Positions 16,841 to 26,210 of a stretch of 64,000 nt of DNA are shown in pieces (position 1 is the stretch's first letter; every line of letters starts with the position of its first letter). The DNA comes from Enterocloster lavalensis. GTDB taxonomy: Bacteria > Bacillota > Clostridia > Lachnospirales > Lachnospiraceae. The stretch is from positions 310,001 through 374,000 of the forward strand of contig NZ_CABJCG010000001.1 in the NCBI RefSeq assembly GCF_902364025.1, read 5' to 3'. The notes under the pieces were generated by a model. That model saw only the letters and a program-made list of their open reading frames with translations. It ran no database searches and was not told the DNA's origin. The position numbers were made by a program, and so were the translations under genes.

Positions 16841-16989
16841 CGGATCACCGATCCGCGCCTGCCGCCCGGCAGAACACCGGCTCACGCCTGCCACCGGGCA
16901 AGTCGCTGACCTATGCCTGCCGCCGGTGAACGGGTCACCGGCCCACGCCTACCGCCAGTGAACGTGTCACCGGCCCACGCCTACTGCCA
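16841..16989. repeat. Degenerate tandem array, 28-32 bp units, at the end of the kinase gene
   Basis: Five to six units ending CGCCTGCCGCC or CGCCTACCGCC. The two clearest are 32-base units at 16926-16957 and 16958-16989 (GTGAACGGGTCACCGGCCCA then CGCCTACCGCCA, three differences). The array fills the spacer between kinase and regulator genes and runs into the last codons of the kinase gene. Confidence 0.7.
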
Positions 16990-18427
16990 GCCGGATCACC
17001 GTCCCGCACCCGGCCCGGCTGTACACCTCCATCTCCCCGTCCGGGTACATGGCGTGGATTCTGCGGTAAATATTTCCAAGGCCGACTCCGGTGGCCTTCT
17101 CATCCCCTGCGGCCAGCGCGCCGCGAATCTGCGCCAGGCGCTCTTCTGCCATTCCACAGCCCGTATCGGACACCCAAAGCCACAGCCGCCCGTCCGCGCG
17201 CCTGGCCCGGATGTGGATTTTCCCGCCCTCCTTCTGCGCCGAGATGCCGTGGACAATGGCGTTCTCCACCAGGGGCTGAAGCGCAAACGACGGAACCAGG
17301 TAATCCAGGGTATCGGCCGGGCAGTCCGAGGTAAAGCGCAGGCGTTTTCCAAAGCGCATCTGCTGGAGATACATGTAATCGGATACCACCTTCAACTCCC
17401 GCTCCAGCGGCATCACGCTGTCCGTGGACTTTAAATTATAGCGGAACAGGCGGCTCATGGCCGTGATCATCTGCTCCGTGGTTGCGGCATCCTCCACCTG
17501 GGCCATGGAGGCGATCATGTTCAGGGTGTTGAACAGGAAGTGGGGGTTGATCTGATTTTTCAACATCTGCAGACGGACCGCATCCAGCTGCTTCTCCGCC
17601 TCGTGCTTGTCCTTGAGCGCGGCGATATAACCTCTGGTGGCGCCCTTCATGTGGTAGAAAGCCCGGATCAACTGAGCGATCTCATCCTCGCCCAGAGCCT
17701 TAACCATTGGGCCGTCGAAGTCGCCCGCCGCGATGCGGGCCGAATCCCGGGCCAACTCCACCACCGGCCGCACCAGGTTTTGGTCCGCCGTGCGGTTTAA
17801 GCGGCGCACCCCGGCCACGGCGGCCGCCCCGAACAGGACGGCCGCCCCAGGGATCAGCGCAAACAGAGGGCGCAATGTCTCGTAGCGCCTGGTGCCGTCC
17901 TCAACCGTCAGAAATTCCAAATCTCCGGCGTAGGACTGAAGGTAGGTCTGGGCCCGGTTCAGGGCGTAGAGCTCTTCAAAATATCCCTCTCCCCCTCGGG
18001 GAGCGGCCAGGAAACGGTCGCGGCGTTCCCGGTAGTTTTCATACAGGTTGCGGATGGACCAGGTCCTGGCGTACCGCTTAGGACCGATTTTCTGATAGTC
18101 GAAGGGCAGCTGCGCCACGGCCTCTTCCGTACGGTCCCTGGCCGCCTCGTACGCCGCCCGGGATTTCTCCGTGCGGTCGGCAGCGTAGGTCTCAAAGGTG
18201 CGCATCTCCTCGCCGGCCGCCTTCCAAAGGTTCAATCCCCGGGAATTGTTGTCCAGAATTTTTTCAAACCCCAACAGGCCGAAACTGGATACCGCCAACG
18301 TGCCGGCGATGGACAGGACCACCACCGCGGCCGCCAGACCGGAAATCCATCGCATTTTCTGTTTTAGTGAAAGACCGGGAAAGCGGTTTTTAAACCGTCC
18401 CAAACCGGGCCGCCCCATGGTGTCCAT
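16967..18427 (-). CDS. Sensor histidine kinase, YesM/LytS type
   Basis: 486-residue membrane kinase. TM1 is at about 28-52, a 140-residue extracytoplasmic sensor follows, TM2 is at about 187-206, then HAMP (about 210-265), the His_kinase domain with phospho-acceptor His296 in NQINPHFLFN, and a HATPase domain with LVENAIVHG, DTGCGM and GVGLGNIYRRI. It partners the downstream response regulator. The C-terminal ten residues are encoded at the edge of a tandem repeat array, so the tail may be variable. Likely signal: the TRAP substrate or a related acid. Confidence 0.94.
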   Translation of the reverse strand: MDTMGRPGLGRFKNRFPGLSLKQKMRWISGLAAAVVVLSIAGTLAVSSFGLLGFEKILDNNSRGLNLWKAAGEEMRTFETYAADRTEKSRAAYEAARDRTEEAVAQLPFDYQKIGPKRYARTWSIRNLYENYRERRDRFLAAPRGGEGYFEELYALNRAQTYLQSYAGDLEFLTVEDGTRRYETLRPLFALIPGAAVLFGAAAVAGVRRLNRTADQNLVRPVVELARDSARIAAGDFDGPMVKALGEDEIAQLIRAFYHMKGATRGYIAALKDKHEAEKQLDAVRLQMLKNQINPHFLFNTLNMIASMAQVEDAATTEQMITAMSRLFRYNLKSTDSVMPLERELKVVSDYMYLQQMRFGKRLRFTSDCPADTLDYLVPSFALQPLVENAIVHGISAQKEGGKIHIRARRADGRLWLWVSDTGCGMAEERLAQIRGALAAGDEKATGVGLGNIYRRIHAMYPDGEMEVYSRAGCGTVIRLAVGVGR

Positions 18428-18640
18428 ATGGTTCCTCCTGCGCGCAATCGACTCATTTTCATCTATTATATACGATTTTCAGATATTCCGAAAGCTTAAA
18501 AGCATTTACGGGCGGAAAATGGCGGGAAACCAGTTACGGTTCGCAAAACCGCGCTTTTATGCGGGGCTGTGAATCATAACGGAGATCATACCCCGGGCAG
18601 GCAGGCCATATATTGTAAAAATACCGTTTTGAGGTTTACC

Positions 18641-19285
18641 ATGCAAACTATTTCCAAACTCACCCTGTCCGATACCATGTATTTTCAAAATACGCCCGCG
18701 CTGAACTACAAAATCGATTATCCACAATTTACCAGCACCTGCAGCCACAGGGCCGCGGCGGCTGTCAACAGTTTTTACCGCCTGCGGGCAAAATCCCTGG
18801 AGACATACTGCCGCTTCACCCTGTATCCCCAGGCGGTAACGGACTTAAAACAGCTTCAGGAAGACCGGGATCCGCTGTTGGGCTTTGAATTTCTTGTCAC
18901 CTTTCAGGTGACTTACAATTCCGGATGCGTCGTCAGCCTGTATATGGACCAGTATGAATTTGAGGGCGGCGCCCACGGCTCCACCCAGCGCACTTCACAG
19001 ACCTGGGATTTCTCCACTGGAAAACGAATGCAGCTTTCCGATTTTTACCCCCACAATCCCTCCTACCGCGAGGAAATCCAGAACCAGATCCAGTCCGGAA
19101 TCGGACGCCGCCTGGAGCAGGAACCCTCCACCTACTTTGAGGATTATCCGGAGCTGCTGCGAACCACCTTTAACGCTGAGAGCTTTTACCTGACCCCCGA
19201 GGGACTGGTCATCTATTATCAGCAGTACGACATCGCGCCCTACTCCACCGGAATGCCCCAATTCCTGCTGCCGTTTAAAGAGTGA
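18641..19285 (+). CDS. DUF3298-like protein, 214 residues
   Basis: Soluble, signal-less protein with the DUF3298/DUF4163 pattern: LGFEFLVTFQVTYNSGCVVSLY, the typical YEFEGGAHGSTQRTSQTWDF core near residue 108, and a C-terminal FYLTPEGLVIYYQQYDIAPYS block near 185. Related domains occur in RsiV-type anti-sigma factors and heat-shock-like exported proteins; this one lacks a TM anchor. ATG 18641 follows GAGG. The stop is two bases from the stop of the convergent MATE gene, so the two mRNAs must overlap at their 3' ends. Confidence 0.85.
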   Translation: MQTISKLTLSDTMYFQNTPALNYKIDYPQFTSTCSHRAAAAVNSFYRLRAKSLETYCRFTLYPQAVTDLKQLQEDRDPLLGFEFLVTFQVTYNSGCVVSLYMDQYEFEGGAHGSTQRTSQTWDFSTGKRMQLSDFYPHNPSYREEIQNQIQSGIGRRLEQEPSTYFEDYPELLRTTFNAESFYLTPEGLVIYYQQYDIAPYSTGMPQFLLPFKE

Positions 19286-19287
19286 CC

Positions 19288-20625
19288 TCAGTAGTCAAAC
19301 AGCATTTTCTTCCGCTTTTGGTAGTATAGAAGGCCGATTGCATCCGCCAGCGCCCAGCCGATGGGCACGGACCACCAGATTCCGGTGACGCCCAGGGCCG
19401 GAACTGCCGACAGCGCGTAAGCCAGGACCACCCGGGTCCCCAGGGAGGCGATGGTGAGCACCACCGACATCCCCGGTCTCCCAAGGGCCCGGTACAGGCC
19501 GTAGAGCAGAAACAGACAGCCGATGCCACAGTAAAACGCGCCCTCGATGCGCAGGTAACGCACCCCCTCGGCGATGATGGCGGTCTCCTCTGCCCGGACA
19601 AACAGCAGCATAAGCGGACGGGCGAAGATCCAGACCAGCAGGGATACCAGCGAACAGAAGGCGAAGGCGGTGATCACCGCTCCCTTTAACCCCGCGCGGA
19701 TGCGGTCCTCCCGCCTGGCTCCGTAGTTTTGGGCGATAAAGGTGGAGAAGGCGTTGCCGAAATCCTGCACCGGCATATAGGCGAAGGAATCGATCTTTAC
19801 CGCGGCCGCGAAAGCGGCCATCACCGTGGTGCCGAAGCTGTTCACCAGACCCTGGACCATCAGGATCCCGAAATTCATCACCGACTGCTGAAGGCAGGTG
19901 AGAATGGAAAATCCGGCAATCTCCCGGACGCTGCGCCACTTCACCCGGCAGTGCCTGCGGCTCACCCGAAGATATGGGCAGAAACGCCATGTGTACAGCG
20001 CGATCCCGATGCCTGAGACATACTGGGCGATCACCGTCGCCAGAGCCGCCCCCGCCACACCGCGGTCCAGGCCCAGCACAAACCAGAGGTCCAGCACGAT
20101 GTTTAACACCGCCGAGACGGCCAGAAAGATCAGCGGAGCCAGGGAATTGCCCACCGCCCGCAGCAGGGAGGCAAAATAGTTGTACAGAAAGGTCGCTGCG
20201 ATGCCGCAGAAAATCACCAACAGATACTCCCGCATCATCCCCTGAATCTCCTGTGGCACCTTCAAAAAAGCGATGACGGCGTCCGTGCCGGCAAATGCCA
20301 GCAGGTTCAGCGCCACGGTCAGAGCGGCGATCAGGGCAAAGGAGGCGCACATGCACTCCTTTAAGCCCTCGTGGTTCTGCTGCCCGAACCGGATGGAAAA
20401 CACCGCCCCGCTGCCCATACAGAGTCCCAGCAGTATGGAGGTCAGAAAGGTCATCAGCGTGAAGGAGGACCCCACCGCAGCCAGCGCTCCCGCGCCCAGA
20501 AAACGGCCCACGATCAGCGTATCCGCCACATTATAGCACTGCTGCAGAAGGTTCCCCAAAATCATCGGAACCGCAAACCGCAGCATGGTTTTCATCACAT
20601 TCCCCTGAGTCAAATCTCCCCGCAT
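19288..20625 (-). CDS. MATE family efflux transporter
   Basis: 445-residue, 12-TM multidrug and toxin extrusion protein, likely Na+ or H+ coupled. Typical opening LTQGNVMKTMLRFAVPMILGNLLQQCYNVADTLIVG with the VGRFLGAGALAAVGSS block, and the second-half copy NFGILMVQGLVNSFGTTVMAAFAAA, as in DinF/NorM-like members. It diverges from the Lrp/AsnC regulator with about 150 bases between. Export substrate unknown; an amino-acid-linked role is possible from its neighbour. Confidence 0.93.
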   Translation of the reverse strand: MRGDLTQGNVMKTMLRFAVPMILGNLLQQCYNVADTLIVGRFLGAGALAAVGSSFTLMTFLTSILLGLCMGSGAVFSIRFGQQNHEGLKECMCASFALIAALTVALNLLAFAGTDAVIAFLKVPQEIQGMMREYLLVIFCGIAATFLYNYFASLLRAVGNSLAPLIFLAVSAVLNIVLDLWFVLGLDRGVAGAALATVIAQYVSGIGIALYTWRFCPYLRVSRRHCRVKWRSVREIAGFSILTCLQQSVMNFGILMVQGLVNSFGTTVMAAFAAAVKIDSFAYMPVQDFGNAFSTFIAQNYGARREDRIRAGLKGAVITAFAFCSLVSLLVWIFARPLMLLFVRAEETAIIAEGVRYLRIEGAFYCGIGCLFLLYGLYRALGRPGMSVVLTIASLGTRVVLAYALSAVPALGVTGIWWSVPIGWALADAIGLLYYQKRKKMLFDY

Positions 20626-20710
20626 CTCGCCATTTCCTTTCGAATCGAAATTTTTATCTTACGTTTCGCAATCATTTTATCAAGAAAACCCACACAAGTC
20701 AATTAACAGA

Positions 20711-20739
20711 TTGCGTTTGTTATACAAATCCGCTATAAT
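20711..20739 (+). promoter_or_regulatory. Sigma-A promoter of the Lrp/AsnC gene
   Basis: TTGCGT (20711-20716), 17-base spacer, TATAAT (20734-20739), 40 bases before the start codon and in the spacer shared with the divergent MATE gene. Confidence 0.7.
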
Positions 20740-20778
20740 CAAAGAAATGAACATATTTCAGAAAAGGAGGCGCCGATC

Positions 20779-21237
20779 ATGTTTCTTGACGGACTTGACG
20801 AGCTGGATCAGAAAATCGTCCGGCTGCTGATCCAGAACGCTCGCATGTCCTACTCGGACATCGGCAAGGAGGTGGGTATATCCCGGGTGGCGGTGAAAAC
20901 GCGGATTCAGTCTCTTGAAAAACGGGGCGTCATCGAGGAGTACACCACAATCATCAACCCCCAGAAGATAAACGGCGCGGTATCCTGCTATTTTGAGATC
21001 GAGACGGCCCCGGACACATTTTCCCAGGTAACCGGACTTCTCCTGGAACATGAGACCGTGACCCAGATCTACCGGGTCACCGGCCGCCACAAGCTGCACG
21101 TCCACGCGGTGGCCTCCTCGGGCGAGGAGATGGAGGCATTGATCCGTGATGTGATTGATCCCCTTCCAGGGGTGATCAACTGCAGTTGCAATATGATACT
21201 CTCGCGGATTAAGGATATTAAGGGGTTGCGGCTGTGA
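20779..21237 (+). CDS. Lrp/AsnC family transcriptional regulator
   Basis: 152 residues: N-terminal winged HTH (LDELDQKIVRLLIQNARMSYSDIGKEVGISRVAVKTRIQSLE pattern, residues 4-45) and a C-terminal RAM ligand-binding domain with HETVTQIYRVTGRHKLHVHAVA. AAAGGAGG ribosome site. Such proteins sense amino acids and act locally or globally; the divergent MATE exporter is the natural first target. Confidence 0.95.
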   Translation: MFLDGLDELDQKIVRLLIQNARMSYSDIGKEVGISRVAVKTRIQSLEKRGVIEEYTTIINPQKINGAVSCYFEIETAPDTFSQVTGLLLEHETVTQIYRVTGRHKLHVHAVASSGEEMEALIRDVIDPLPGVINCSCNMILSRIKDIKGLRL

Positions 21238-21315
21238 TGGATTGCCCAAAGGTCCCGGACTTTGGGCCAAAAACAGAATTTGAAAGAAAAGAATACATGT
21301 TTGATAATAGAAAAA

Positions 21316-21348
21316 GTAAAAAGGTGGCTGATAAATACCTCAGCCACC
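21316..21348 (-). terminator. Terminator of the sugar-acid regulator/operon
   Basis: Minus strand GGTGGCTGA-GGTATTTA-TCAGCCACC followed by TTTTTAC, about 80 bases beyond the stop of the GntR/LacI-type regulator. Confidence 0.75.
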
Positions 21349-21429
21349 AATATTGCAAAAATTCACACGCCAAACAGCATCCCCCGCAACAGCCTATAAC
21401 AGTCTATGGCAATCCATTACTTTTTACCG

Positions 21430-22557
21430 TTATATAGCTTTGGTTATAGCTGTACGCCACTCAATTTTCTTTACAGTGCTCCCCTTCACAAGTTTAACCG
21501 GTGTAATAATCTGCATACCGCTTTCCGGCGCCTTAATCAACTGCTGGATATTGTCATTGATCAGCATTCTTGCAAGCAGTCCAATATCCGCATCCATGGT
21601 TGTCAGATCCCGCTCCATATACTTTAACATTTCAATATTATCAAATCCCGCTACGCTGATATCTTCCGGCACCCTGAGGGATAAATCCTTCAGGGCCTGA
21701 ATCACGCCAATCGCCATAAAGTCATTGAAGGCAAAAATAGCTGTGGGATAATCCTTTTTGTCCCGTTCCATCAAAAGATCTCTGGTGCAGCTATACCCAT
21801 TTTGATAATCCCAGTGTTCCGAATATACGATATTATTCTTTTTCAGCTTCAGCCCCAGTTCTTTAGCCGCCCGATAGCAGCCCTCCAGCTTTTCTTTTGT
21901 AGAATAATACTTTTCTGATGCTGAGATAATTGCAATATCCCGGTGTCCCATATGATACAGGTATTTCATCATCTGATAGGCACCAGAAACATTGTCGTAG
22001 GATATACTGACAACTCCATCAAAAGCGTTATTAATAATAATCATGGGAATCTTTGAAAGCTTAGCCTGTTCAATCAGCCCCGAGTCCACAAGGGAAACAA
22101 ATATGACAGAACAAAAATCCTGACTGTTCAGCAACTCTATAATATCTGTTTCTTCTGAAATTGAAACATAAATCAACTGATAATCCTTCTTTTTGCATTC
22201 CTGCTCCAGCTGATAAAACAGCTCCGCATAAAATGGCTGGGTGATGCTCAATCCGCTCTGGGAATCATCCGACATAAAAAAACCGATGACCCGTTTGTGC
22301 TCTGTGCTGGTCGAAAGGGTCTCTACCCTTTTTTTAAAGGTAACCTTGGTTCCCACCCCAGGTTTTTTTTCGACCAATTTATCATCTACCAGGAGTTGAA
22401 GTGCTTTTCTTACAGTAGCCCGTTCCACGTTAAACCGAAGAGAAATTTCACGTTCAGAGGGAAGCAGCATGCCACATTCTATTTTCCCCTCCAAAATCTC
22501 TTGTCTCAATGCGCCATAAACTACATCATACAAATATTTTCTTCCGCTTATTTCCAT
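21430..22557 (-). CDS. GntR-HTH / LacI-type ligand-domain regulator (AraR-like)
   Basis: 375-residue hybrid regulator. The N-terminal 70 residues are a GntR winged helix (YDVVYGALRQEILEGKIECG, LPSEREISLRFNVERATVRKAL, then KPGVGTKV); the remainder is a periplasmic-binding-protein-like sugar domain (RVIGFFMSDDSQSGLS, IFAFNDFMAIGVIQALKDL, VAGFDNIEML). The AraR family of Firmicutes has this architecture. ATG 22557 is preferred because AAGGAG sits 9 bases upstream; an in-frame GTG lies 18 bases earlier, on top of that site. Last gene of the catabolic cluster, probably its local repressor. Confidence 0.9.
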   Translation of the reverse strand: MEISGRKYLYDVVYGALRQEILEGKIECGMLLPSEREISLRFNVERATVRKALQLLVDDKLVEKKPGVGTKVTFKKRVETLSTSTEHKRVIGFFMSDDSQSGLSITQPFYAELFYQLEQECKKKDYQLIYVSISEETDIIELLNSQDFCSVIFVSLVDSGLIEQAKLSKIPMIIINNAFDGVVSISYDNVSGAYQMMKYLYHMGHRDIAIISASEKYYSTKEKLEGCYRAAKELGLKLKKNNIVYSEHWDYQNGYSCTRDLLMERDKKDYPTAIFAFNDFMAIGVIQALKDLSLRVPEDISVAGFDNIEMLKYMERDLTTMDADIGLLARMLINDNIQQLIKAPESGMQIITPVKLVKGSTVKKIEWRTAITKAI

Positions 22558-22585
22558 GCAGTTCAACTCCTTCACCCTTATCTTC

Positions 22586-23731
22586 TTACCAGACCATTTC
22601 TAAAAGCTCCCGGAACAATTCACGGGATACAGGCCTCGGATTTGTCTTGATATGGCCCATAGAAGTCTGAATATTATCCAACACCATTTCCATGTCAAAA
22701 TCTTCTTTTGCCATATAGTCGGACAGCTTCACCGGAGCCTTTATTTTCTTTTCAATTTCTTCTAATCGTTCAATCCCTTCCAGCACAACCTGCTCATCCG
22801 TCTTGCCCGAAGTCTCGATGCCCAGAATCTTTGCAATCTCAACATATTCCTTCTTCACATACTCCATATTCAGGCGCATGGACGGCGTCAGGAATATAGT
22901 GCAGGAATCTCCATGGGGAATCTTAAAAATGGCTCCCACCGGCTGGCCTACAATATGGGCCAGGCAGGTTCCGGCAGAGATAGCGCAGCCCGCAAAATAA
23001 CTCCCCAACAGCATATTCTCCCTGGCTTTCAAATTTCCGGGGTCCTTATATACTGCTTCAATGTTATTCGCCAGAAGCTCAAGCGCCTTCAATGAATACA
23101 TCTTTGAGATAACATTTGCATTGTTTGATATGTATGATTCAATGGCGTGAGTTATGGCATCCATCCCGGTTGCTACCGTCACCTTAACTGGAAGTCCTAC
23201 GGTCACAAGCGGATCTAAAATCGCAACCTCCGCAATCATGGAATTATGGTATATGGCTTTCTTGAAGCCTTTTTTCTGATTATATACAACGCTTACCTTT
23301 GTTGCCTCTGCACCGGTTCCAGCCGTAGTGGCAACCGCAATGAAAAGAATCGGAATTTCTTTAACAGGCTTTCCATTCAGCTGATAGTCTTCGGTCACCC
23401 CGCCGTTAGAAGCAATCATCGAAATAACTTTAGATGCATCAATTATGCTGCCGCCCCCCACTGCAATCACAGCGTCACATTTTTCGTTCGCACAAAGGGC
23501 AGCGCCCTCATCAATCACGTCCAGGTCCGGTTCATTCACAATTTTATCATAAATTACATATTGAATACAATTAGATTTTAATAATGCTTCAATTATTTGA
23601 ACACTCTCTGCTTTACTGTTAAACACACACAAAAACACCTTTTTCTTTTGGTACCAGTCCAACACAGACGGTATCTCATTGATCGAATTTTCTCCCAAAA
23701 TCACTCTGCGGTTTGTCACAAAATCTATCAT
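22586..23731 (-). CDS. Iron-containing alcohol dehydrogenase
   Basis: 381-residue group III dehydrogenase. NAD(P) site IAVGGGSIIDASKVI near residue 95; metal ligands are seen in the stretch GMDAITHAIESYISN near 185 (Asp, His) and in the AHIVGQPVGAIFKIPHGDSC stretch near 265 (His, His). Preceded by GGAGGAAAAAG. It follows the HIT gene after 28 bases. Within the cluster it may reduce or oxidise an aldehyde or hydroxyacid made from the imported acid; the substrate is an inference. Confidence 0.92.
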   Translation of the reverse strand: MIDFVTNRRVILGENSINEIPSVLDWYQKKKVFLCVFNSKAESVQIIEALLKSNCIQYVIYDKIVNEPDLDVIDEGAALCANEKCDAVIAVGGGSIIDASKVISMIASNGGVTEDYQLNGKPVKEIPILFIAVATTAGTGAEATKVSVVYNQKKGFKKAIYHNSMIAEVAILDPLVTVGLPVKVTVATGMDAITHAIESYISNNANVISKMYSLKALELLANNIEAVYKDPGNLKARENMLLGSYFAGCAISAGTCLAHIVGQPVGAIFKIPHGDSCTIFLTPSMRLNMEYVKKEYVEIAKILGIETSGKTDEQVVLEGIERLEEIEKKIKAPVKLSDYMAKEDFDMEMVLDNIQTSMGHIKTNPRPVSRELFRELLEMVW

Positions 23732-23759
23732 TCTTTTTCCTCCTGCACCGGAATTATAC

Positions 23760-24182
23760 CTATTTCAGCCCTTTTATATAGTTATAAATCAAGTCGATTC
23801 TCGCCTGGAATTCCTCTTCGGAAAGTTCTGTCCGATTGCCATTCATATCGAATGCGCTTCCCCAGCAGTATCCGCCCTTCTTTTTGGGAATGATATGACA
23901 ATGAAGATGGGGAACTCCGTCTCCGTAAATGGCATAATTCAATTTATCTGCTTCAAACAAACAATAGATCGCTTCCGCCACAACCGCCATATCCCGGCCA
24001 AAATCATTCCGCTCCTCTTCCGTCAACTGGAACCATTCGGTTTTATGGTCTTTAAAGGCCACCACACAGCGCCCTGGAAAATTCTGGTTTTTAACCAAAT
24101 AGACCTCCGATACCTTTAATGTGCAGATTCTGGTCATCAACTGATTTAATGTTTCGTTCTTTTCACAATAAAAACAGCTCAT
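23760..24182 (-). CDS. HIT family nucleotide hydrolase/transferase
   Basis: 140 residues with the histidine triad HLHCHIIPK (His92, 94, 96), the catalytic signature of the family, and an N-terminal pair CFYC that resembles zinc-binding HIT members. ATG overlaps the tctA stop by four bases, so it is translationally coupled to the transporter gene, an unusual partner. HIT proteins cleave or transfer nucleotides from dinucleotides and nucleoside phosphoramidates; the role here is unclear. Confidence 0.9.
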   Translation of the reverse strand: MSCFYCEKNETLNQLMTRICTLKVSEVYLVKNQNFPGRCVVAFKDHKTEWFQLTEEERNDFGRDMAVVAEAIYCLFEADKLNYAIYGDGVPHLHCHIIPKKKGGYCWGSAFDMNGNRTELSEEEFQARIDLIYNYIKGLK

Positions 24183-25675
24183 TTTGTCTCCCCTATCTGT
24201 TTCTTAGCTTTATAATTTTTGTAAACCGGCGTTACCACTGCCAAAACAGCCAACAGCAGTAAAATAACGGAAATCGGTTTTGTATAGAACAGCTTGTAGG
24301 ACATACCGCCTAATGACAGGGCTCTCCTAAAATTGCTCTCTGCCATGCGTCCAAGTAATAAACCAAGAATAATTGGGCCCAATGGAAAATTCAGTTTTCT
24401 GAAGAAGAAACCCAAAAGTCCGCTTACCGCCATAATCAGAACATCAACAAAAGACGAATTCATCGCATAAGAGCCGATTACACAAAGTGCGATTACGGTC
24501 AGCCATACGATTTCCTTTTTAAGGTTAATCAGAGCGGTGCTGTACTTTGCCGTCGCCAGCCCAAGCACCATAATGATTACATAAGCCAGCATCATCAAAA
24601 CCATAAATGTCATAACAAAGCTTCTGTTCTCGGTAAAAAGAGCAGGGCCAGGGTCCATTCCATACATCATTAAAGATCCCAGCAGTACAGCTGATATAGA
24701 CTCTCCCGGCACACCAAGGGTCATCATTGTCACCAGAGAACCGCCCAGGCAGGCATTGTTGGCCAAACAGGTAACCGCTACGCCCTCCGGAGATCCCTTG
24801 CCAAACTCCTCAGGTTTTTTAGACATCCGCTTTGCCTGATCCCATCCGATCAAGCCAGCTATGTCACCTCCGGTTCCCGGAATCGCGCCTACTATCACAG
24901 AAATAATGCTTCCGACGACAGAACCAGGAATACACCGCTTAAATTCTTCCCATGTTGGCAGCACTCTTCCCAAGGATTGTATTTTTTGCGCCTGCCCTCG
25001 GTTTTCTCCGTTATACATCTGGAATAGCACTTCCCCCAGTCCAAACATTCCAATCATAACAGCGATAAAGGAAATACCATCCATGATTTCTGCAATATTA
25101 AAGGTAAAACGGGGCATTCCAAGCATAGGATCCGTTCCGATTGTGGACAACAAAAGCCCAAGGAAGCCTGTCAACAGCCCTTTTACAATCGACTGCTGAG
25201 AAACGCTAACCATCATTGTCAGCCCAAAAATAGCCAGTGCAAAAAATTCTGCGGGACCAAATTTTAATGCGAATTTAGCCAACGGGAACGCTGCCAGCAT
25301 TAAAACCAACGTTCCGATCCAGCCGCCTATGCAGGAAAAAATTGTATTCAACCCCAGTGCCAGACCTGGTTTTCCTTGTTTGGTCATTTCATAACCATCA
25401 AAAGTAGTTGCAATGGAAGCCGGAGTTCCGGGCGTGTTGATTAAGATTGCTGAGATTCCCCCGGAAAAAACACCGGCGTTAAATACTCCGATCAGCATTG
25501 CAAATCCCTGCTCCTCAGGAAGCCAAAAGGTAAGTGGTGTCAAAAGCGCAACACCCATAGTTGCCGAAAGCCCAGGCAAAACTCCGATTACATATCCCGC
25601 AACTGTTCCCACCATCAAGTAAAACAGAACTCCCGGCGTCAAACAGGACAAAAAAATACTAAACCATTCTGCCAT
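24179..25675 (-). CDS. tctA: Tripartite tricarboxylate transporter, large membrane subunit (TctA)
   Basis: 498-residue, about 12-TM transport subunit. Family signatures are GYVIGVLPGLSATMGVALLTPLTF near residue 25 and its second-half counterpart GAIPGTGGDIAGLIGWDQAKRM near 265, plus LINTPGTPASIATTFDGY. ATG 25675 has a GGAGGGAATTAATT ribosome site. Works with TctB and TctC to import a carboxylate using an ion gradient. Given the downstream keto-deoxy sugar enzymes, the substrate is probably a sugar acid and not citrate. Confidence 0.95.
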   Translation of the reverse strand: MAEWFSIFLSCLTPGVLFYLMVGTVAGYVIGVLPGLSATMGVALLTPLTFWLPEEQGFAMLIGVFNAGVFSGGISAILINTPGTPASIATTFDGYEMTKQGKPGLALGLNTIFSCIGGWIGTLVLMLAAFPLAKFALKFGPAEFFALAIFGLTMMVSVSQQSIVKGLLTGFLGLLLSTIGTDPMLGMPRFTFNIAEIMDGISFIAVMIGMFGLGEVLFQMYNGENRGQAQKIQSLGRVLPTWEEFKRCIPGSVVGSIISVIVGAIPGTGGDIAGLIGWDQAKRMSKKPEEFGKGSPEGVAVTCLANNACLGGSLVTMMTLGVPGESISAVLLGSLMMYGMDPGPALFTENRSFVMTFMVLMMLAYVIIMVLGLATAKYSTALINLKKEIVWLTVIALCVIGSYAMNSSFVDVLIMAVSGLLGFFFRKLNFPLGPIILGLLLGRMAESNFRRALSLGGMSYKLFYTKPISVILLLLAVLAVVTPVYKNYKAKKQIGETK

Positions 25676-25694
25676 AATTAATTCCCTCCTCTTC

Positions 25695-26129
25695 CTACAA
25701 AAGTATCCTAAAGATATTCGCAAAAATATAATAAATACCCACGGAAAAAATTGTGGAGTAGATAATTGAGAATTTTGCAGAGAATTTCAGGTTCCAGCAC
25801 ATAGCCAGCAAAAAGGTTTCTGTACAGATAATAAAATGTATATACTTCCAGGAAGCCAGATACATGGTCATAAACAACAGAGTATAATAAAAATTCTTTC
25901 TGTCAAACGCTTCCGTTTTAACTTCTTCCCCATTAATTCCTTTCCGTATGCCGCCGATAGTCAACGACAATGCAAATATTCCTGTTATCACCGCAATAAT
26001 CTGAGGAAATAGTCCCGGTCCGGCGTCACCGGCCATTCCTGTATACTGGAAGCCCATTGTAAAAAAGCCGATGCAGATGATCAGGATTACCGCCCCAAAC
26101 AAGGTATCCCCATTTAATATCCTCTTCAT
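25695..26129 (-). CDS. tctB: Tripartite tricarboxylate transporter, small membrane subunit (TctB)
   Basis: 144-residue, four-TM protein with the TctB pattern: TLFGAVILIICIGFFTMGFQ at the N-terminus, GPGLFPQIIAVITGIFAL near residue 37 and a C-terminal IYYIFANIFRILL. Nineteen bases separate it from tctA and about 80 from tctC, so all three are one operon. It is the least conserved component and is assigned by size, topology, the GPGLFP motif and position. Confidence 0.93.
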   Translation of the reverse strand: MKRILNGDTLFGAVILIICIGFFTMGFQYTGMAGDAGPGLFPQIIAVITGIFALSLTIGGIRKGINGEEVKTEAFDRKNFYYTLLFMTMYLASWKYIHFIICTETFLLAMCWNLKFSAKFSIIYSTIFSVGIYYIFANIFRILL

Positions 26130-26210
26130 ATAATCACCTCATTTTATTCGTGGGGTGCTGCAAAAGCAACATTAACGTTGCCCCACAGCACCCCGCGATA
26201 CTGAATCAAC

